Part shown: in pieces, positions 1 to 12,790 of the stretch
How the letters are laid out: each line of letters opens with the position of its first letter
How positions within the stretch are numbered: the stretch's first letter is position 1
Assembly (NCBI GenBank): GCA_015499985.1
Contig: JAAAUF010000058.1
Coordinates: forward strand, 1-64,000
Reading direction: 5' to 3'
DNA length: 64,000 bases
Origin: Haplosporangium gracile
Taxonomy: Eukaryota; Mortierellomycota; Mortierellomycetes; Mortierellales; Mortierellaceae
Notes under the pieces: model-generated
What the model was told of the DNA's origin: nothing
What the model saw: only the letters and a program-made list of their open reading frames with translations
The model's database searches: none
Made by a program: the position numbers and the translations under genes

Positions 1-508
1 AATAAGCCAACCCCCCCCCCCTCACTCTGTAAGCCCAATCGAAGGAGTGGACAAAAATGGACTAGAAAAAACTTCAAGTAGAGTAAAATCCGGCGCCAAG
101 CCTGCAAAGTCCCCTCTGCAACAACCAAAAACGAGGCTGTTTCATAGAATATTATACTTTCATTCACGATCCTGGCAAAAAAAATTGAATGGGTGTAATT
201 CAGGAAATTTACCGGGCAAATTTGCCTATCACACCCCTACAGAGTAGAGCGGCGGCGGTTTAAGAAGGCGTAACAAGAAAAAGTCTATGTAGGATCTACT
301 AAAGGAGTAATGTGTGGACAGGAAGGGGTTCGTGACAAAAAAAACAAAAAAAAAAAAAGGATGCGTTTTTGTGATATGCAAAATTGGAAAGGAAAACGAC
401 CTACAAGAACAAAGAGTGAAACAACAAGAGGTATGAAGAGAAAGCGAGGGAAGAGGAAGGAGACAAAAGAAAGGACTAGGAGGAGGAGTAAGAAACTAGA
501 AAAGGATG
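1..508. other. Intergenic, 3' flank of the O-fucosyltransferase-like gene
   Basis: No gene is supported here. The stretch is A-rich and low in complexity, with a C tract at about 10-20 and A tracts near 340-360. The short open frames are Lys/Arg-rich products of purine-rich DNA. Part of it is probably the 3' UTR of the minus-strand gene whose stop codon is at 509-511. Confidence 0.6.
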
Positions 509-2850
509 TTACATGAGCATGATGTTATGGTTGTGCCAGGCGGCGCCACGCTGGGTCGCCAGGATGCTCATACGCGAGTTGGCCATCCCAATCAGATAGT
601 CTCCCCTGGTCAACAGGACAGCATCCAACATTGGAGGGTACCAGGGCCCAAGCCGCGTCTCGGTCCCCAGCTTTTTGGTCATTGATGGCTTGATGTTACC
701 GTTCTCGTCCTTCTCAACATCACCATGGTCCAATAGGATCCAGTCCAATCGGTCAATCTTGTCGAGTTCCTCTCGACGTTGCTCGTTGGTCGTCACAAGG
801 ACAGGGAGTCGCTTGTGGACATAGTTCCGACCATCCGAGGCTGGGCCATCGTCGGTCATCGTCTTCTTGAGCGCCTCCAAAGCCTTTGTCCGCCGGACCT
901 TCTCGATTTCGTCGATCTTGTCGGCAATCGCCTCGATCTGAACAATACAATCCTTCTCGGCCATGCCTGCGGGACACTTGTTGACAATGTCACCGCGGCG
1001 GAGATGGATAATGATGAACTGCGGGTGAGGGCGGAAGGCCTTGTGGGTAGTAGATGAGGAGCCAACCACCGGACCAGCAATGGTTGCAGGTTCACCCTCA
1101 ATGGCGGGTCCCAGTAGAATATCCAGGATATCGTCGACCATCGCTTCGACCTTCTTGTTGAATCTCAGAAAGACTCCGACTTCAGCCCAGGTCCGGGGAC
1201 TGACATCAGGACCACCAAGGAAGTATGGGCACGAGAGGCACTTCCACATATTGGGGTCGATAACAATCTCGCCATTGACAGGACGAGCTGCCCCTGCCGC
1301 GGGGGTTACAATGGCCGTGTCTTTGAGGAGCACATCACGTGCATACTTGTAGTCGGTCGACTTGCCCTCAGTCTTGTCGTCGGCAGCGATGGTCTTGACA
1401 TACTTCAACAAGAACTGCTGGCGGAACTTGTCATACAACGACGTGTCGCTGACACCAATGCCACCGTTGGGCGTGCAGGGAAAATCCTCGGAAAACTCCT
1501 CCCATTGCCGACCAAACCCGCCAGGAACGTTCTCGGGCGTCATCTTGATATCGTGCCACTCGAGGATGGGGATGCCAGACTTTTGTGTGAATGACTCCAG
1601 GTCGTAGAACTGAGAGTAGCGAGGACCAGCCCATGTCTAGTTGTGTGTAGTATAATTGAGAAATGTGTGTTTTAGTTACAGTTGGCTTTTCTTAGCGCGA
1701 CTACAGCTTTTTCTTTTTTGCCCATGGCTTTCTCTATGTCTCTTGGCCACGGCTTTCTCTACGCATTTTCGTTCATCTTCTCTACTCGTCAATGTCCTTT
1801 TTTTGTTCTCTTCTCTCTTGTAAACTGAAAAAAGGTGTCTTGCGGCTTTCAACATGTATTTTTAACGGCAGTGGCAAGCAAAGATGGAAAAAAGAAAACA
1901 AAATAAAGCCAACTTGTGGATTTTTGAAAGAAAACCAAGTTGGCGTAAAGCAAAAAATAAATAGCAGCAATAAACGGCAACAATAAACAGCAATAATATT
2001 AGAACTTGAACATGGTTCTTTGTTAGCGATAGGTTGGTTGCATGACATTTACCTTAATATGCGAGTTGGGACTGATAGGAGGAAGGATAAGTGTCCGCTT
2101 AAGGTCCTTGGCCAGAAGAGCCGCCTTCTGGAGAGATGTGAACTGGTTGTTTCCACCGCCCATCGGTAAGTATGAGAAATACCGGCCGGGAACCGCGTTC
2201 TGGTCATGGTTATCGTCTTCTTGGTCATCATTCTCATGCTGCTCTTCTTCCTCCTCCTCCTTAGTGCCGCCTTGGTCGTTATGCTCGGGTTGATGGACCA
2301 CCCAGGAACGAGTGGCAAGGGTCTGCAAGAAGGAGCCCAGCTCCTTTTTGGTCGCCGGCCCGTTCTTGAAAAAGTTGGGCTTGAAGACTCGGCTTTCGGT
2401 GCCGTTCTCGTACCGGAAGGTGGTTGTCAGCTCAGTATCGCTGATAATCGACCCTTTTTCGGCGGCTGGCTGTGCTGGTGGTTTAGCTGGTTCGACTGAA
2501 GGTTGTAGCTCTTGAGGCGTTACTGGAGCTGGTTTTGACACGACTGGCACGACTGGTGGCGGCGTTACTGGTTGTGCTGGTGGTGGTTGTTGTTGCTGTT
2601 GCGTTTCGCCAGCACTGCCTGTAGAGGTGGCGCCGTCTTCGTATTGAGCCGAATAGCTCACGTGGACAAGGGCCAGGACCATAAAGGAGACACTGACGAG
2701 GAGAATAGCTTTGGCGATTGAGATTCTACTGCCTGACCGGTTGGGGAGACGAGAGGTTGAGATCGGAGACGGGGAGCGTGAACGTGAAGGCGGCGATGAA
2801 CTCCCCTCCCTTGTCTTCAGAGGGTGGTATTGGATATTGCCGTTGGCCAT
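509..2850 (-). CDS. O-fucosyltransferase-like type II membrane glycosyltransferase
   Basis: Two exons, 2053..2850 and 509..1636, joined by a GT-AG intron, give 641 residues. The N-terminus has a short basic Ser/Pro-rich cytoplasmic part, then a single hydrophobic segment at about residues 44-66. A Pro/Gln-rich stem follows, then the catalytic domain, as in a Golgi type II enzyme. The domain opens with GGGNNQFTSLQKA and has ILPPISPNSHIK immediately before the splice, continuing TWAGPRYSQFYDL after it, so the join is well supported. The HLRRGD motif at about residues 477-482 is the GDP-sugar-binding signature of the protein O-fucosyltransferase fold, and SRMSILATQRG near the end is also family-like. 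The reaction is therefore probably transfer of fucose or a related sugar from a GDP donor. Acceptor and exact sugar cannot be told. The start is the first ATG before the membrane anchor, and the upstream leader is strongly CT-rich on the coding strand. Confidence 0.82.
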
Positions 2851-5800
2851 GTTTTGGTATTATATTTAAGGAGGGTATATGGGAGGAAGAGAGGTGTTAG
2901 AGGAGTTAAAGCGTAAGGGTGAGGGTGAGGGGTAAGAGGGACAGTGTGGGCGAGGATTAAAAAAAATTGCGAGTATATATGTGCGTGGGTGAGGATGCGG
3001 CAGGGTAAGGAAAAGAATGCGTGAAAGAAAGGGTGGATATTTGTGAGGATGAAATAAATGAAGAAGGCGACGGTAAAGGGGAGATTGGTATGAGGCGAGG
3101 TAGAGGGAGGGATGAGAGAAGAATAGAGGAGTAGAAGGTTAGTAAGGACGAGGGCAAACAGAAGAGAAGCAAAGGAGAAGAAGAAGAAAAAGAGAAATGA
3201 AACGAGGAAAGGAGGAAGAGTTAAAGAAAATAATAAAAGAGGAAGAAGAAAAAACGAGGAATGAATAAATGAAGTGGATTGAATGAAGTGGATTGAATGA
3301 ATGGTCTGTTTTTGGCTTATCAGCAACGGACTGGCTGTGGTTAAATTACGCTTGAAGGAGTGAAAGAAGGAAGGAAGCAAATTGGACAGGGCAGGGATTG
3401 GCTAGAACCGAGTGGAGGGTGTTTGTGAACAGAGCGCCTTCATTTTATTTTTTACTGTTGCTCAATCTTTTTTGTTCGTTGATTGTTTGTTGGTTTGATG
3501 AGGAGGTAGACCTCCGACAAAGACAAAACGCTTGCTGAATCAAAAAAAGGGCGAAGAGACTGGATGGGGTTGGCTGATGAGAATAAAGGAAGGAAGGAAG
3601 GGGAAAAGTACGCATGCATATCATGGATTGAGAGGTGAATTTGGGGAGAATGGCCACGCTCCTTGAGAGAGGGCGCGAGTGAGAAGTGTGCAAAGATGAG
3701 AGGAGACTCTGCCCAGGCGGATTGAATTCAATCAATAATAATTAGGAGTATTGTATTCTTGTTTACTACGTACTCGCACTTGTATTCACACTTTCACCCG
3801 CCCCCGTGAGATGATGCTTTTTTCATGAGGTGAGGTGAGCCAAATGAACATTGGTGTTACTCGGCAGTACAACAATGAATAATATAATGGCATACGAAGA
3901 AAGCGAAAAAGAAGATGACAACAAAGAGAGGAAATATGAGAAAGACACGCAAAAAAAAACCGCTGAATGTTGGAACCCAATCCGGATTAGCGTTCGCCAC
4001 CATGCTGGGTTGGGGCAAGGAAAGAAAAGAGGTGAGCAGGGCAGGGCTGTTCTTTTGATGAAATTGTACTCTTAAGAAAAGGATACCAGCTGGAAAAAAG
4101 AATTGCTACTTCTGGTTAAAGCTTTTTTTTTTTTGCGCTCAACGTCGAAACGCCAAGATGGAAAACCCTGGTTCATAAAACAATTACTCCTTGAACGAAA
4201 ATGACTAAACAAAAAATGGGACGTCAATGGTCAGATGCAGCAAGAGCTTCTTCAAAACAATTGTAGCTTATTTCGTCTTTGTTGAAGTGTCAACTATCCC
4301 CTGGACAGAGACAACGGAATGCCAGGGACAGACAGAAAGACAAAAGGAGGAGGGGCAAATAACAACAAAAGGGCGAAGAAAAAGAAGGAATCAAGAAAGG
4401 AGAGTAATTTGTGAGAAGCACCACCAGCATACTCGCAGCCGAGTACACAAACAATCAAGCAATTTCCATCAAACAGCAACAGGCAGCCCAAGGAGGGACA
4501 GCGGTCAAGGAGGAAACAGAGGTTAACAGTTTGTTGCAAGCAGTATGAAGGAAGAGAAGAAGGATATTATGTGTCTTGTTGGTTGAGGCTAGCCATCATT
4601 TACCTGCACCATTGGGGATTAGGATGACTGATACGTTCCTGAATTGATGAATGGGAGGAGGTGGTGGTGGTGGTGATGGTCCATTCCCTTATCATCAACA
4701 TGCTCCAATCTTCGTCTTTGTTCCTCTCTCGAGACAAGAGATAGGAAATGTTTGTTTTGAGAAATTGCCTCTTCTTTTCCACTTACCCTATCCAGCAATT
4801 GTTGGTTTTTTTTTGAAGTGATCCTACATTTCTTCTTTCCTTCTCACTCTCTCTCTCGTCTCCCTCTCCTCTGTTCTCCCAGGATTCTAACCGCCCGCCA
4901 TCACACTGAACCCCTACCCTACCACACACCACCAGGCAAACCAAACAAAGTAGGACAGGCAGCAGATCAGGCAGATCTGCAAGTGTAAATTTAGAACCCA
5001 TGTAAACAAACTAACCGTTGCCTATTCGTCACAACCGATTGTCTGATGTCTGATGCCGATGTTGTGGTTTCTTTTTTGTTGCTTGTTTTTGTTTTTTTGT
5101 TTGGGTGTGTACTTGCTTGTCTGTGTGAATTTTTTTTTTTTTTCTTGTGCTTGTGCTCACCTTTCCTTCCCTTTTGTCTGTCCCAAAAATTCATCCCGTA
5201 ATTGCTCATTCACAATCACACACGCCGCTGTTGTTCTACGCCTCACTAAAGAAAAAAAAAAAAGTCCACACACACACACACATTTCTCGTCTCCTCCTGC
5301 CATCTGACTCGTTTTATTTCGTGCTCTTATTTTCCACTCTCGTGTCTAGTCCCTTTACCACCAGGCACCGGGTGGAGTGGGCGTAAACCTTGATGCACGC
5401 TAGTAAAATTAGAGAGAGGAGGGACGAACGAATGGAAATAGTGGGCTGTCCACCTGGACAATTCTGTTATCGAATTCCCTTTTATGGTACTCACCACCTG
5501 CTACACCATTCAGGCATCTCATCCACATCTACATCTTTGTGCTTGACTTTCTTTTTATGGCTGAAAGCAAGAGACTTGGTTTCGCGAGCCGTACGAATGC
5601 TAGCACAAAGAGGGCCTATTTTCTGATTCAAACGGTCTCTCACTCTTACTCACTCAGAGGTATAGGAAAATAATCATGTTAAAAAAAATAGGTGATGAAG
5701 AAAAAACTGGAAGGATAGTAATTAGTAGGTGGAGTTATTGGAAAATTCAACAATCGTGGGCTAGAGAGATTAGAGGAAATGCAATGGGAAACGGACGATG

Positions 5801-7654
5801 AGTAAGCGGATGGGTACGGTTAATGAGGCGTTTCTTGGTACATTGAGCGATCTCGAGAAGTTTCTGATCTGCAGCGATGGACGTCTCCCGTCGCGTTGCC
5901 AGACAAACGAGAAGAAAAAGGGAAATGAGGCGGTTTGCTGATATATTTCTCTGCTCTTCTATGCCGGAGTGAAGCTTTGTTGAATTGGGAATAGAGACTC
6001 GTTTTTTTTTCTTCTCGAATAATGCGAAAAAAAAATAGCGTCCTGGGAACCGCATGCCGTCCAATACGAACGGAGTTGGAGAAAGGAGAAAAATGAGTGG
6101 CTCGTTCCCTCCGAGGGGCGTAAAAAAAGTCGTGGAGGTTGGGTTGGCTTACTTTTTGAATTAAAATAAAACATGGCAGGAAACCAAAACGGTCTTCAAC
6201 CCTGGGAATACGCCAGCCTTCCCCTCTTGGAGACTATCATATAGGCTCTTCTGACACAAAAACAATTCATCTCCAAAACCTCCGGGGACAGTGCACATTT
6301 TTTTTTATCGAAATCCTCGGGAATTGGTGTAGGGACCAGACTCAAGGGACGACAACGTCGACAAAGAACAAGCTCTCACTCGCCAGCTAGAAAGTACTCA
6401 GTTGTTTGGTTGTTTTATGTCCTCCATCCCAAAATAAGATAATCTCTATTCATCTGCCTACCTGCCCACCAATCCTCCTTCCCATAGCTCATGAATAAAA
6501 AAAAATTGAGGTAACACCTGACCGTGTACATGAGAAAGAGAGGCCTTTTGTACAAGACATCTACATACGCATATCATCAGCATTTTTTACAGTCTTGTCT
6601 TACTATCCCTCTGACTTTTCTTTTCTCACTCGATCGACATGCCGAAATTTGCTGAGTAATAGTAAAAGAATTAGGAAAAGTCGTCGTGTCTTACAGCACT
6701 CAAGGTTTCCAGTACACGAAAGGGATAGAAATATACCATACTTGGAGTTAGATAGAGTTCTGAGAAGAAGAAGAAATTGAACAGGGCAAGTAGCAAAACT
6801 AGGAAGAAAGAGCAGGACCTCCATAAGATGGTTTTGTTGAAAAGCCTGGAACCGACATCATCCACAATTCCTTCTTCCCCGATTCTTCCGTCTCTCCCCC
6901 TCTCCCCCTCTCCTTCTCATTTTAGATTTCCAAAAAGTAGTCACGGCTCGAGTAGATAATTTTTTTTTTACCGAGGAGTTTCAGTTTACGCCGACTGGCC
7001 CAGATTGCTGGTAAAGTTTGTTGCTTTTTACTCTCTATGTCTTGAACGAATTCCTCGCATCTTTTTCTTTTGTGTTCTTCTCCTCTCCTTCCCCTGAAGG
7101 ATAAAATAAAATAAAAGCGTGGAGCGTTATCGGGAGTGAATCGACGAATAGATGGAGCGACAATGAGAGAGGGAGAGAGTGAGAGAGGAAGAGAGGGAGA
7201 GGGAGAGAAAGAATCAATCAAGATCAATCGTTAACGCAGCATTTTTGGATCAACATCATCAAAAAAAAAAATAAAAAAGTCCAGGCGCCAAAGCATTGCA
7301 TCGCATGTAGAGGTGGAAGGAAACCAATGAATTTATTCACAAGATAAGGCAAAACTACAAACAAAAGCAGAAGGATAATAAAGAGCAAAAAAGACAAGGG
7401 CTAGATCGGGCTACAAATACACACAAAAGAACGATGGAAGATGGGAATGGACAAACAAATGGGCGATAGTTTAACAAAAGAAAAAAAAAAAACGATAATG
7501 AAAAAAAGACAATGACGAAATTTCAAAATAAAGAAGGATCGAAAAGTAAGAAAACGAAGTAACGACAGCTTGCTAGTGGTTCAAGCGGTCCTAAACCACG
7601 TTGCGAGGATAGCAAACAAACAAACAAAAGGAAATGCATCACAACACAAGCACT
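2851..7654. other. Long intergenic stretch, no gene seen
   Basis: About 4.8 kb without a supportable gene. The part at 2860-3420 is purine-rich on the plus strand, so it is a CT-rich leader on the coding strand of the gene starting at 2850. The rest holds A and T homopolymers, a short CA repeat near 5269-5282 and GA-rich blocks near 7150-7210. The open frames are compositionally biased, unspliced and without recognisable domains. A non-coding RNA or promoter elements could be here, but I cannot identify any. Confidence 0.5.
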
Positions 7655-10600
7655 TTATCGCCGAAAGGAGCGTGCGGTCAAAGAAGACGACGAAGACGAT
7701 ATCTCAAGAGCCTCGATCTCGCCCTCGCTTACATCGCCGCCACTCTCATACCCACCATCCATCGAAATCGTTACAAAACTTTTCCTCTGCTGCTCTCTCT
7801 CCCTCTCAACTACAGAAAGATCAGTAGTAGTAGAAGTAGTAACAGTGTCAATGGATTCAATCTCCAACAGAGGGTCCTGGTATGATGGCTCGTCAAGCTC
7901 GTCCTCAAACACACACTCGCTCACATCCTCCATCGCAGTGGGGGTATACTGAAGTGACGATGATTGCTCCCCCTCGTAATTGTGGCGGTGTTGACGAGTC
8001 GTCGAATGGTGCTGTTGCTGCTGCTCGTGGTGAGGTTGGTGGTAGTCATAATACGAGTGCTGAGAATGGCCTTGGTATAAAACCTGGTCATGGTCATGGT
8101 CATGGTTATGCTCATGATCATAGTCCTGTTGCTGTGGGTATTGGCGACGGTGGTGCTCATAGTCGTCGTCATGATCTCCATGGTCCTGGTAATGATGTTC
8201 CTGGTAATGGCGCACGTTATCAGTACCATTAAGCATGCTATCATGCTCATCATCCATATCATGTTGGTGATGGTTGTGGTATGGATGCTCAGCATATTGC
8301 TGTCGCTGTTGGTATTGATGTTGCTGAGAATAAGGTGGTGACGATTGCGACGACGACGAAGGAGAGGTGTAACGCGTCAATTGAGATGGCGGTCGATGAT
8401 GCTGGAGAGATGACGACGACAACGAAGGGGACGACTCTCCTGCCTTCCAAGAATGGCTCTTCCCCCAGAGGAGCTGTTCAATTGATCGGAAGGCGTTCGT
8501 GTGCATGAATTGTGGACCATACAACGCATTCAGCAGTTCAATCGAGATCTGGCCTGGGTGACGGATCGATAGTAGAAACGACATCTGTTGTGGTGCCGTC
8601 TTAATCATCGATCTCAAGTGAACTAATGTTTCAAGTACAAAAAAATAATTACGTTAAATATTGACACGATTATGAGAACATGAGTTAAAAAAGGGGACCC
8701 GCGAAAACGCGATAAGTGGGAAACGTACTCTGCAGGTTGATGACGACGTTGAGCTGTTCGCGCATCACGTGAAGGATCCTAGAGCACTCATCCTTGGCGC
8801 GCGACTCCTCTGCTGGCCAGGGCTCTAGCATTGTGCAGCGCATCTGGCGAAGAGTCTGAATGCAGCCCCTATGAGGCGTAATCGTCGCATCCTTCCAGGG
8901 CTTGTACTCGTTCAAGTCGTATCCCTCAGACAGTGCATTGGCTAATTGCAAAGTGAGATGTAATTAATTAGCATCACGTTGTTTTTGTAACACTTTACGA
9001 CGCAATATCTACACAGGAAAACATAGTCGACTTACATCGAAGGGCGGCGGTGGGGCCATGTTTCTTTATCAATACCATGTCCTGATCGCCTGCGTTGCTG
9101 TTCGATCCAACATGAGTGTCAGAATCTTCCTTGTGATTCGAGTCACTCTCATCAGCTGAAGCTCCGACTGACGAAGTAGAAGTCGAACTTTCGCTAATCA
9201 ATGATGGTGCACCCGAAGATGAAGTCTCCTTCAAAGTCGCTGAAGATCCTGATCCCGTAGTGAAACCCTGAGACTCAGCTGAAGCCGATGAAACTTTGGT
9301 TGCCGAAGCATCAATCCTTACAAGGGGTTTCCTGTTAAAGACTTTGCTCCTGAGTGGTTTGTGAACACTCTCGGGAATCATTTGCTTCTGTCGCCGGCAA
9401 TGCTCCTCTTCCTCCCAGAGACCTCTCAGGAACAACGCCGCGCTCGGATGTTGCACCACCGTTCGCTTTTTGCGACGCGACACTACACACATGGACCACG
9501 GAGAGTCGATAGTCTCCGCCATGGTGCCATCCTTATCGTCGCTCTGCTTGAGGCTCGAAATACGCGCCAGTTGAGGTCTCTCGGGAACAACGCAAGGTTT
9601 CTGCTTCTGAGTGGTGTTGACAGTGGTATTGTTTTCCGAGGTTGATGATCGGTTGGCGTTCTCCTGCTCTGTATCCATCTCGTCAGCCTCAGCCTCAGCC
9701 TCAGACTCCATAGGCGAATGAACTCTTCCAATCTCCTCGTCTTCGCCGCCCTCCGCATCACTCGCTCCACCGTTAAATCCTCGCAACGTTTCCGACTTTG
9801 CTCCCGAAGCTGTCCAGAGGTTCAACCAGGACAGGTCCAGTCTCGTCATCATGACATCCCAAAAGTCCCGCATCGCCAAAAGTTTGATATAGGGCGAGGG
9901 CGAAAGACTGGAGGTCCAACGAGTGGGGAAATGGTGGATCTTGCGTCGTTTGATCGATCCAAGCCATCCAGCGTGTTCGACAGAGGGGTCGTTTCCAAGA
10001 GGTCTTGTCAACTCGATCGCATCTTCAAAGGTCCGCTTGCGACATGCGCTCAGAAGAGGTTGTTGTTGATGGTAACGTTGGTATCGGCTCCTTGTTGCCG
10101 GCAAAGTTGTTGCCACTGTTGCTGTTGTTGTGGTTAGAGAAAGCAGAGATGGAGAGGAGGAGGAAGATGATGATGTAGGAGGACGTGCGCTTTTAAATAA
10201 CTCCTGTGCATTAAAGTGAGCCCGATCTGTAGACAGAAAGGGGCTATCTGCAGAGAGAATTAATGAGAAGCAGGAAGTGGATGATGGTGAAGAAGACAGT
10301 AGAGAGGGAGAAGAGGAAGGAGGCTCAAGAAGAGCCCGCAGGGATGCATTGTCGCTATCCAGAGACGAGATGGTTCCCTCAGAGACCAGCGCTGAGGTTT
10401 CAGAGAGCAGACTCAGGGACGTCGTGTCCAGCCCAGTAGTCGACAACGGTGACGAAGACGACGACGACGAAGACGAAGAGGAGGGCTCCTTTGAAAGAAG
10501 CTCGGAAAAGGAGAAGGTCGTCGTTGTCGAGGTGGTTTTAGGTTCGGTAATGAAACTCCTCCGTTTTCTTGCTGGCCAACTAGATGGTCGTGTCGAAGTT

Positions 10601-11142
10601 GTTGTGGTTGCTGTTGCTGTTGATTGATGGCGTCGATGATTGTTGCTGAGGGGTGGCGATGATGCTGATGATGGATTGGGGCGCGATTGTCGTTGTTTGT
10701 TGGAGCTAATCATATTGGTTGGTCGTGTCTCAATTTCGTCAGGTAACTGGAGCGGTAGGAGGCGCTCATAATCCTCATCTATGCTCACCTTACGGCGTTT
10801 GACAGAGACGGGGAGATGTTGCTGTGAAGGGATCCTCCGCCTGTCCGAGTCCGACTCACTCTGCTCCTCACTTGTAGCATCATCGTCGTCGTCATCCATA
10901 TCGTCGTCTGATGAGCTCGAATCAAGACCCCGCATTGTGGTGCGATCCATATCTGAATCCCATTCCGTCGATGAGCACGAGCCGCTTGTGAAGGAAACGA
11001 TCCTCGCGGACTTGTTGTCAAAGGAAAACCGCCGGAGGGAATCTCGTTTGGTACTAGATCGTGGTTGTGCAGGGGCATGGGTGTTATAACTATAATGGTG
11101 ATTGTTGTGAGTGTTGGTGTCGTCCTGCGACTGGGCAGACAT
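7655..11142 (-). CDS. Orphan protein, Ser/acidic-rich with a His/Asp-rich segment
   Basis: Three exons, 9036..11142, 8729..8941 and 7655..8622, give 1095 residues with phases that agree at both GT-AG junctions. I do not recognise the family. Residues 1-680 are mostly disordered: Ser runs, Thr runs, acidic clusters and several basic RRK-type patches that could be nuclear localisation signals. The best-structured part spans the two introns, about residues 690-830. It is predicted helical, with the segment WPAEESRAKDECSRILHVM followed by QIHLRSMIKTAPQQMSFLL, and Trp/Pro/Cys positions that look conserved rather than random. Residues about 885-987 are extremely rich in His, Asp, Gln and Tyr. The C-terminus is Ser-rich. 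The first ATG is chosen because it opens the long frame. A regulatory or scaffold role is possible but is only inference. Confidence 0.72.
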
Positions 11143-12790
11143 GGCTGGATAAATGATATGGGGATGATTGAGCGAGTGTGTTGTTGTGTTTGTGTTTGTG
11201 TTTATGTTGTTGTCCTTGTTGTCAGCAAGTGAGGATCTGTTATTGTTTTTAAATGAAGCAATGAGTTGAGAAGAATAGATGAATAAGGAGAAGGAAGACG
11301 AGCAGGAAGAAAGATGGAAAGAGCGAGAGAAAGAGAGAAAGAAAGGGTAGAAAAGTTTGAAGGTTTTAGGATCAGCAATTTGTCATCTGAGTGCAAGCAC
11401 AATGCTTGGCCAGTCGTGTTTTTTTTTTGGGATGTTGGCGTGAGCCAAGTATATAGATGCTCAAGGAGGGAAGGGATATTGCAGATGCAAGGAAAATAGG
11501 ATTATTGCAGGGATCTATTGGACAGCACAACAAAAAGGAGCAGTTGGTGTAGGCGTTTATGCTCAGATGAGTTGGTTGGTGATCCTGGATTTGTTTCGAT
11601 TTAGCGGATGTTGTTTTTTTTGTTTGTATTGGCTATTGTTGTTGGTGTCAGCAATAATGGGCTCACGAATGGACGAATGCACAGAGCAAAAGGGAAATCA
11701 TCGGGCGACAGTTGAGGAGAGAGACTGGGAGAGCAGTGTGGTGCACAGAGGGGACAAGAGAGAAAGAAAAAGAGGAGGTAGAAAAACAACAACAACAAGG
11801 GCAAGAAGGGATGCGGCATCGAAGGAAAGGAAGGAAGGCAATAGAAATAAGAAAGGGGAAAAGAATAACGAAGGGGTTTTCGGGTGATATGAAATAAAAA
11901 AAAGGAAGAGGAGTGAGGGCAGTAGGGGTATGATACGTGCAGGATTAGCACCACTTTGCAACGCGCCCCTGACTCAAAGCTGCAGCATCCTCTTTGCATC
12001 TGCTGCTGTGGAAGAACTCAATCCTGCTGGTGCATTGAACTTATTTTGTAGTTTTTAGTGCGATTTTTTTTTTGTGATTGACAATGGTGGTTATGGTTAT
12101 AGTCATCTTACTTCTTTCTCTTTTACATTAGTAAATGACACGCATCAGAGAGGGTGCCGAATGAGAACCCGTACAAGAGCAATAGTAATAAAATGAAGAG
12201 ATGGGTTGTTGCAGTGACAGTAGAGGCTGCAGTGATGCATGCACCAGGGACAAAATGGTACAACATAATAAAAAAGTGGCACGAACAGTGGAATGAAGAG
12301 GAGGGGTGGTACGACAATGGACGCCACAAAAGATACGATACGACTGGCAGGACGGATGGGTGCTTGTGCAACCATGCATCGCTCACATTGTCGCCCAATA
12401 AATGATAATGTCACGACTATTATTATTTTGTTCTGCGCCTCGCTCTCTATTTTTTTTGTTTTTAGTGGACGTATGAATAACAGGGTCTGAGCAGGGGACG
12501 CGGGAGCAGGGATGTGAGGGAGGGATGGAGGGGCGAACAAATGAAGGGGACACAAACAGAACAGAAAGAGGAAGAGGCACGATCATTATGATGACAGGGC
12601 TCATTTTTTGAACGAGTGGGTCTGGATGTAGAGGTGGACAGGCAGGGGAAGGAGAATAACGAGAACAAGGTTGGACGGGTGTAAAGGGTTCATGATGAAA
12701 GTTTGTTTGGTGGTTGGTTGTTTGGCTGGGGTAGGTGAAGTAAAGAGAGAGAACAGGGATACGAGAGCCCTTTTTGTTGTTTATACGCAC
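11143..12790. other. Intergenic, no gene seen
   Basis: About 1.6 kb upstream of the orphan gene start at 11142. It contains a GT-rich block near 11170-11215, purine-rich blocks near 11280-11350 and 11700-11900, and no coding stretch with usable splice signals. If the candidate exon at 12791-13413 is real, its downstream exons should lie here on the minus strand, but I could not find them. Confidence 0.45.

Noticed and set aside
2817..3380. Minus-strand open frame of 187 codons rich in Phe, Leu, Ser and Pro
   Set aside because: It is the CT-rich leader of the O-fucosyltransferase-like gene read as protein. It overlaps the true start in another frame and has no domain.
7882..8508. Plus-strand frames with Met/Val or Gly/His repeats
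   Set aside because: They are antisense shadows of the His/Asp-rich repeat of the orphan gene, created by repeated CAT/GAT-type codons.
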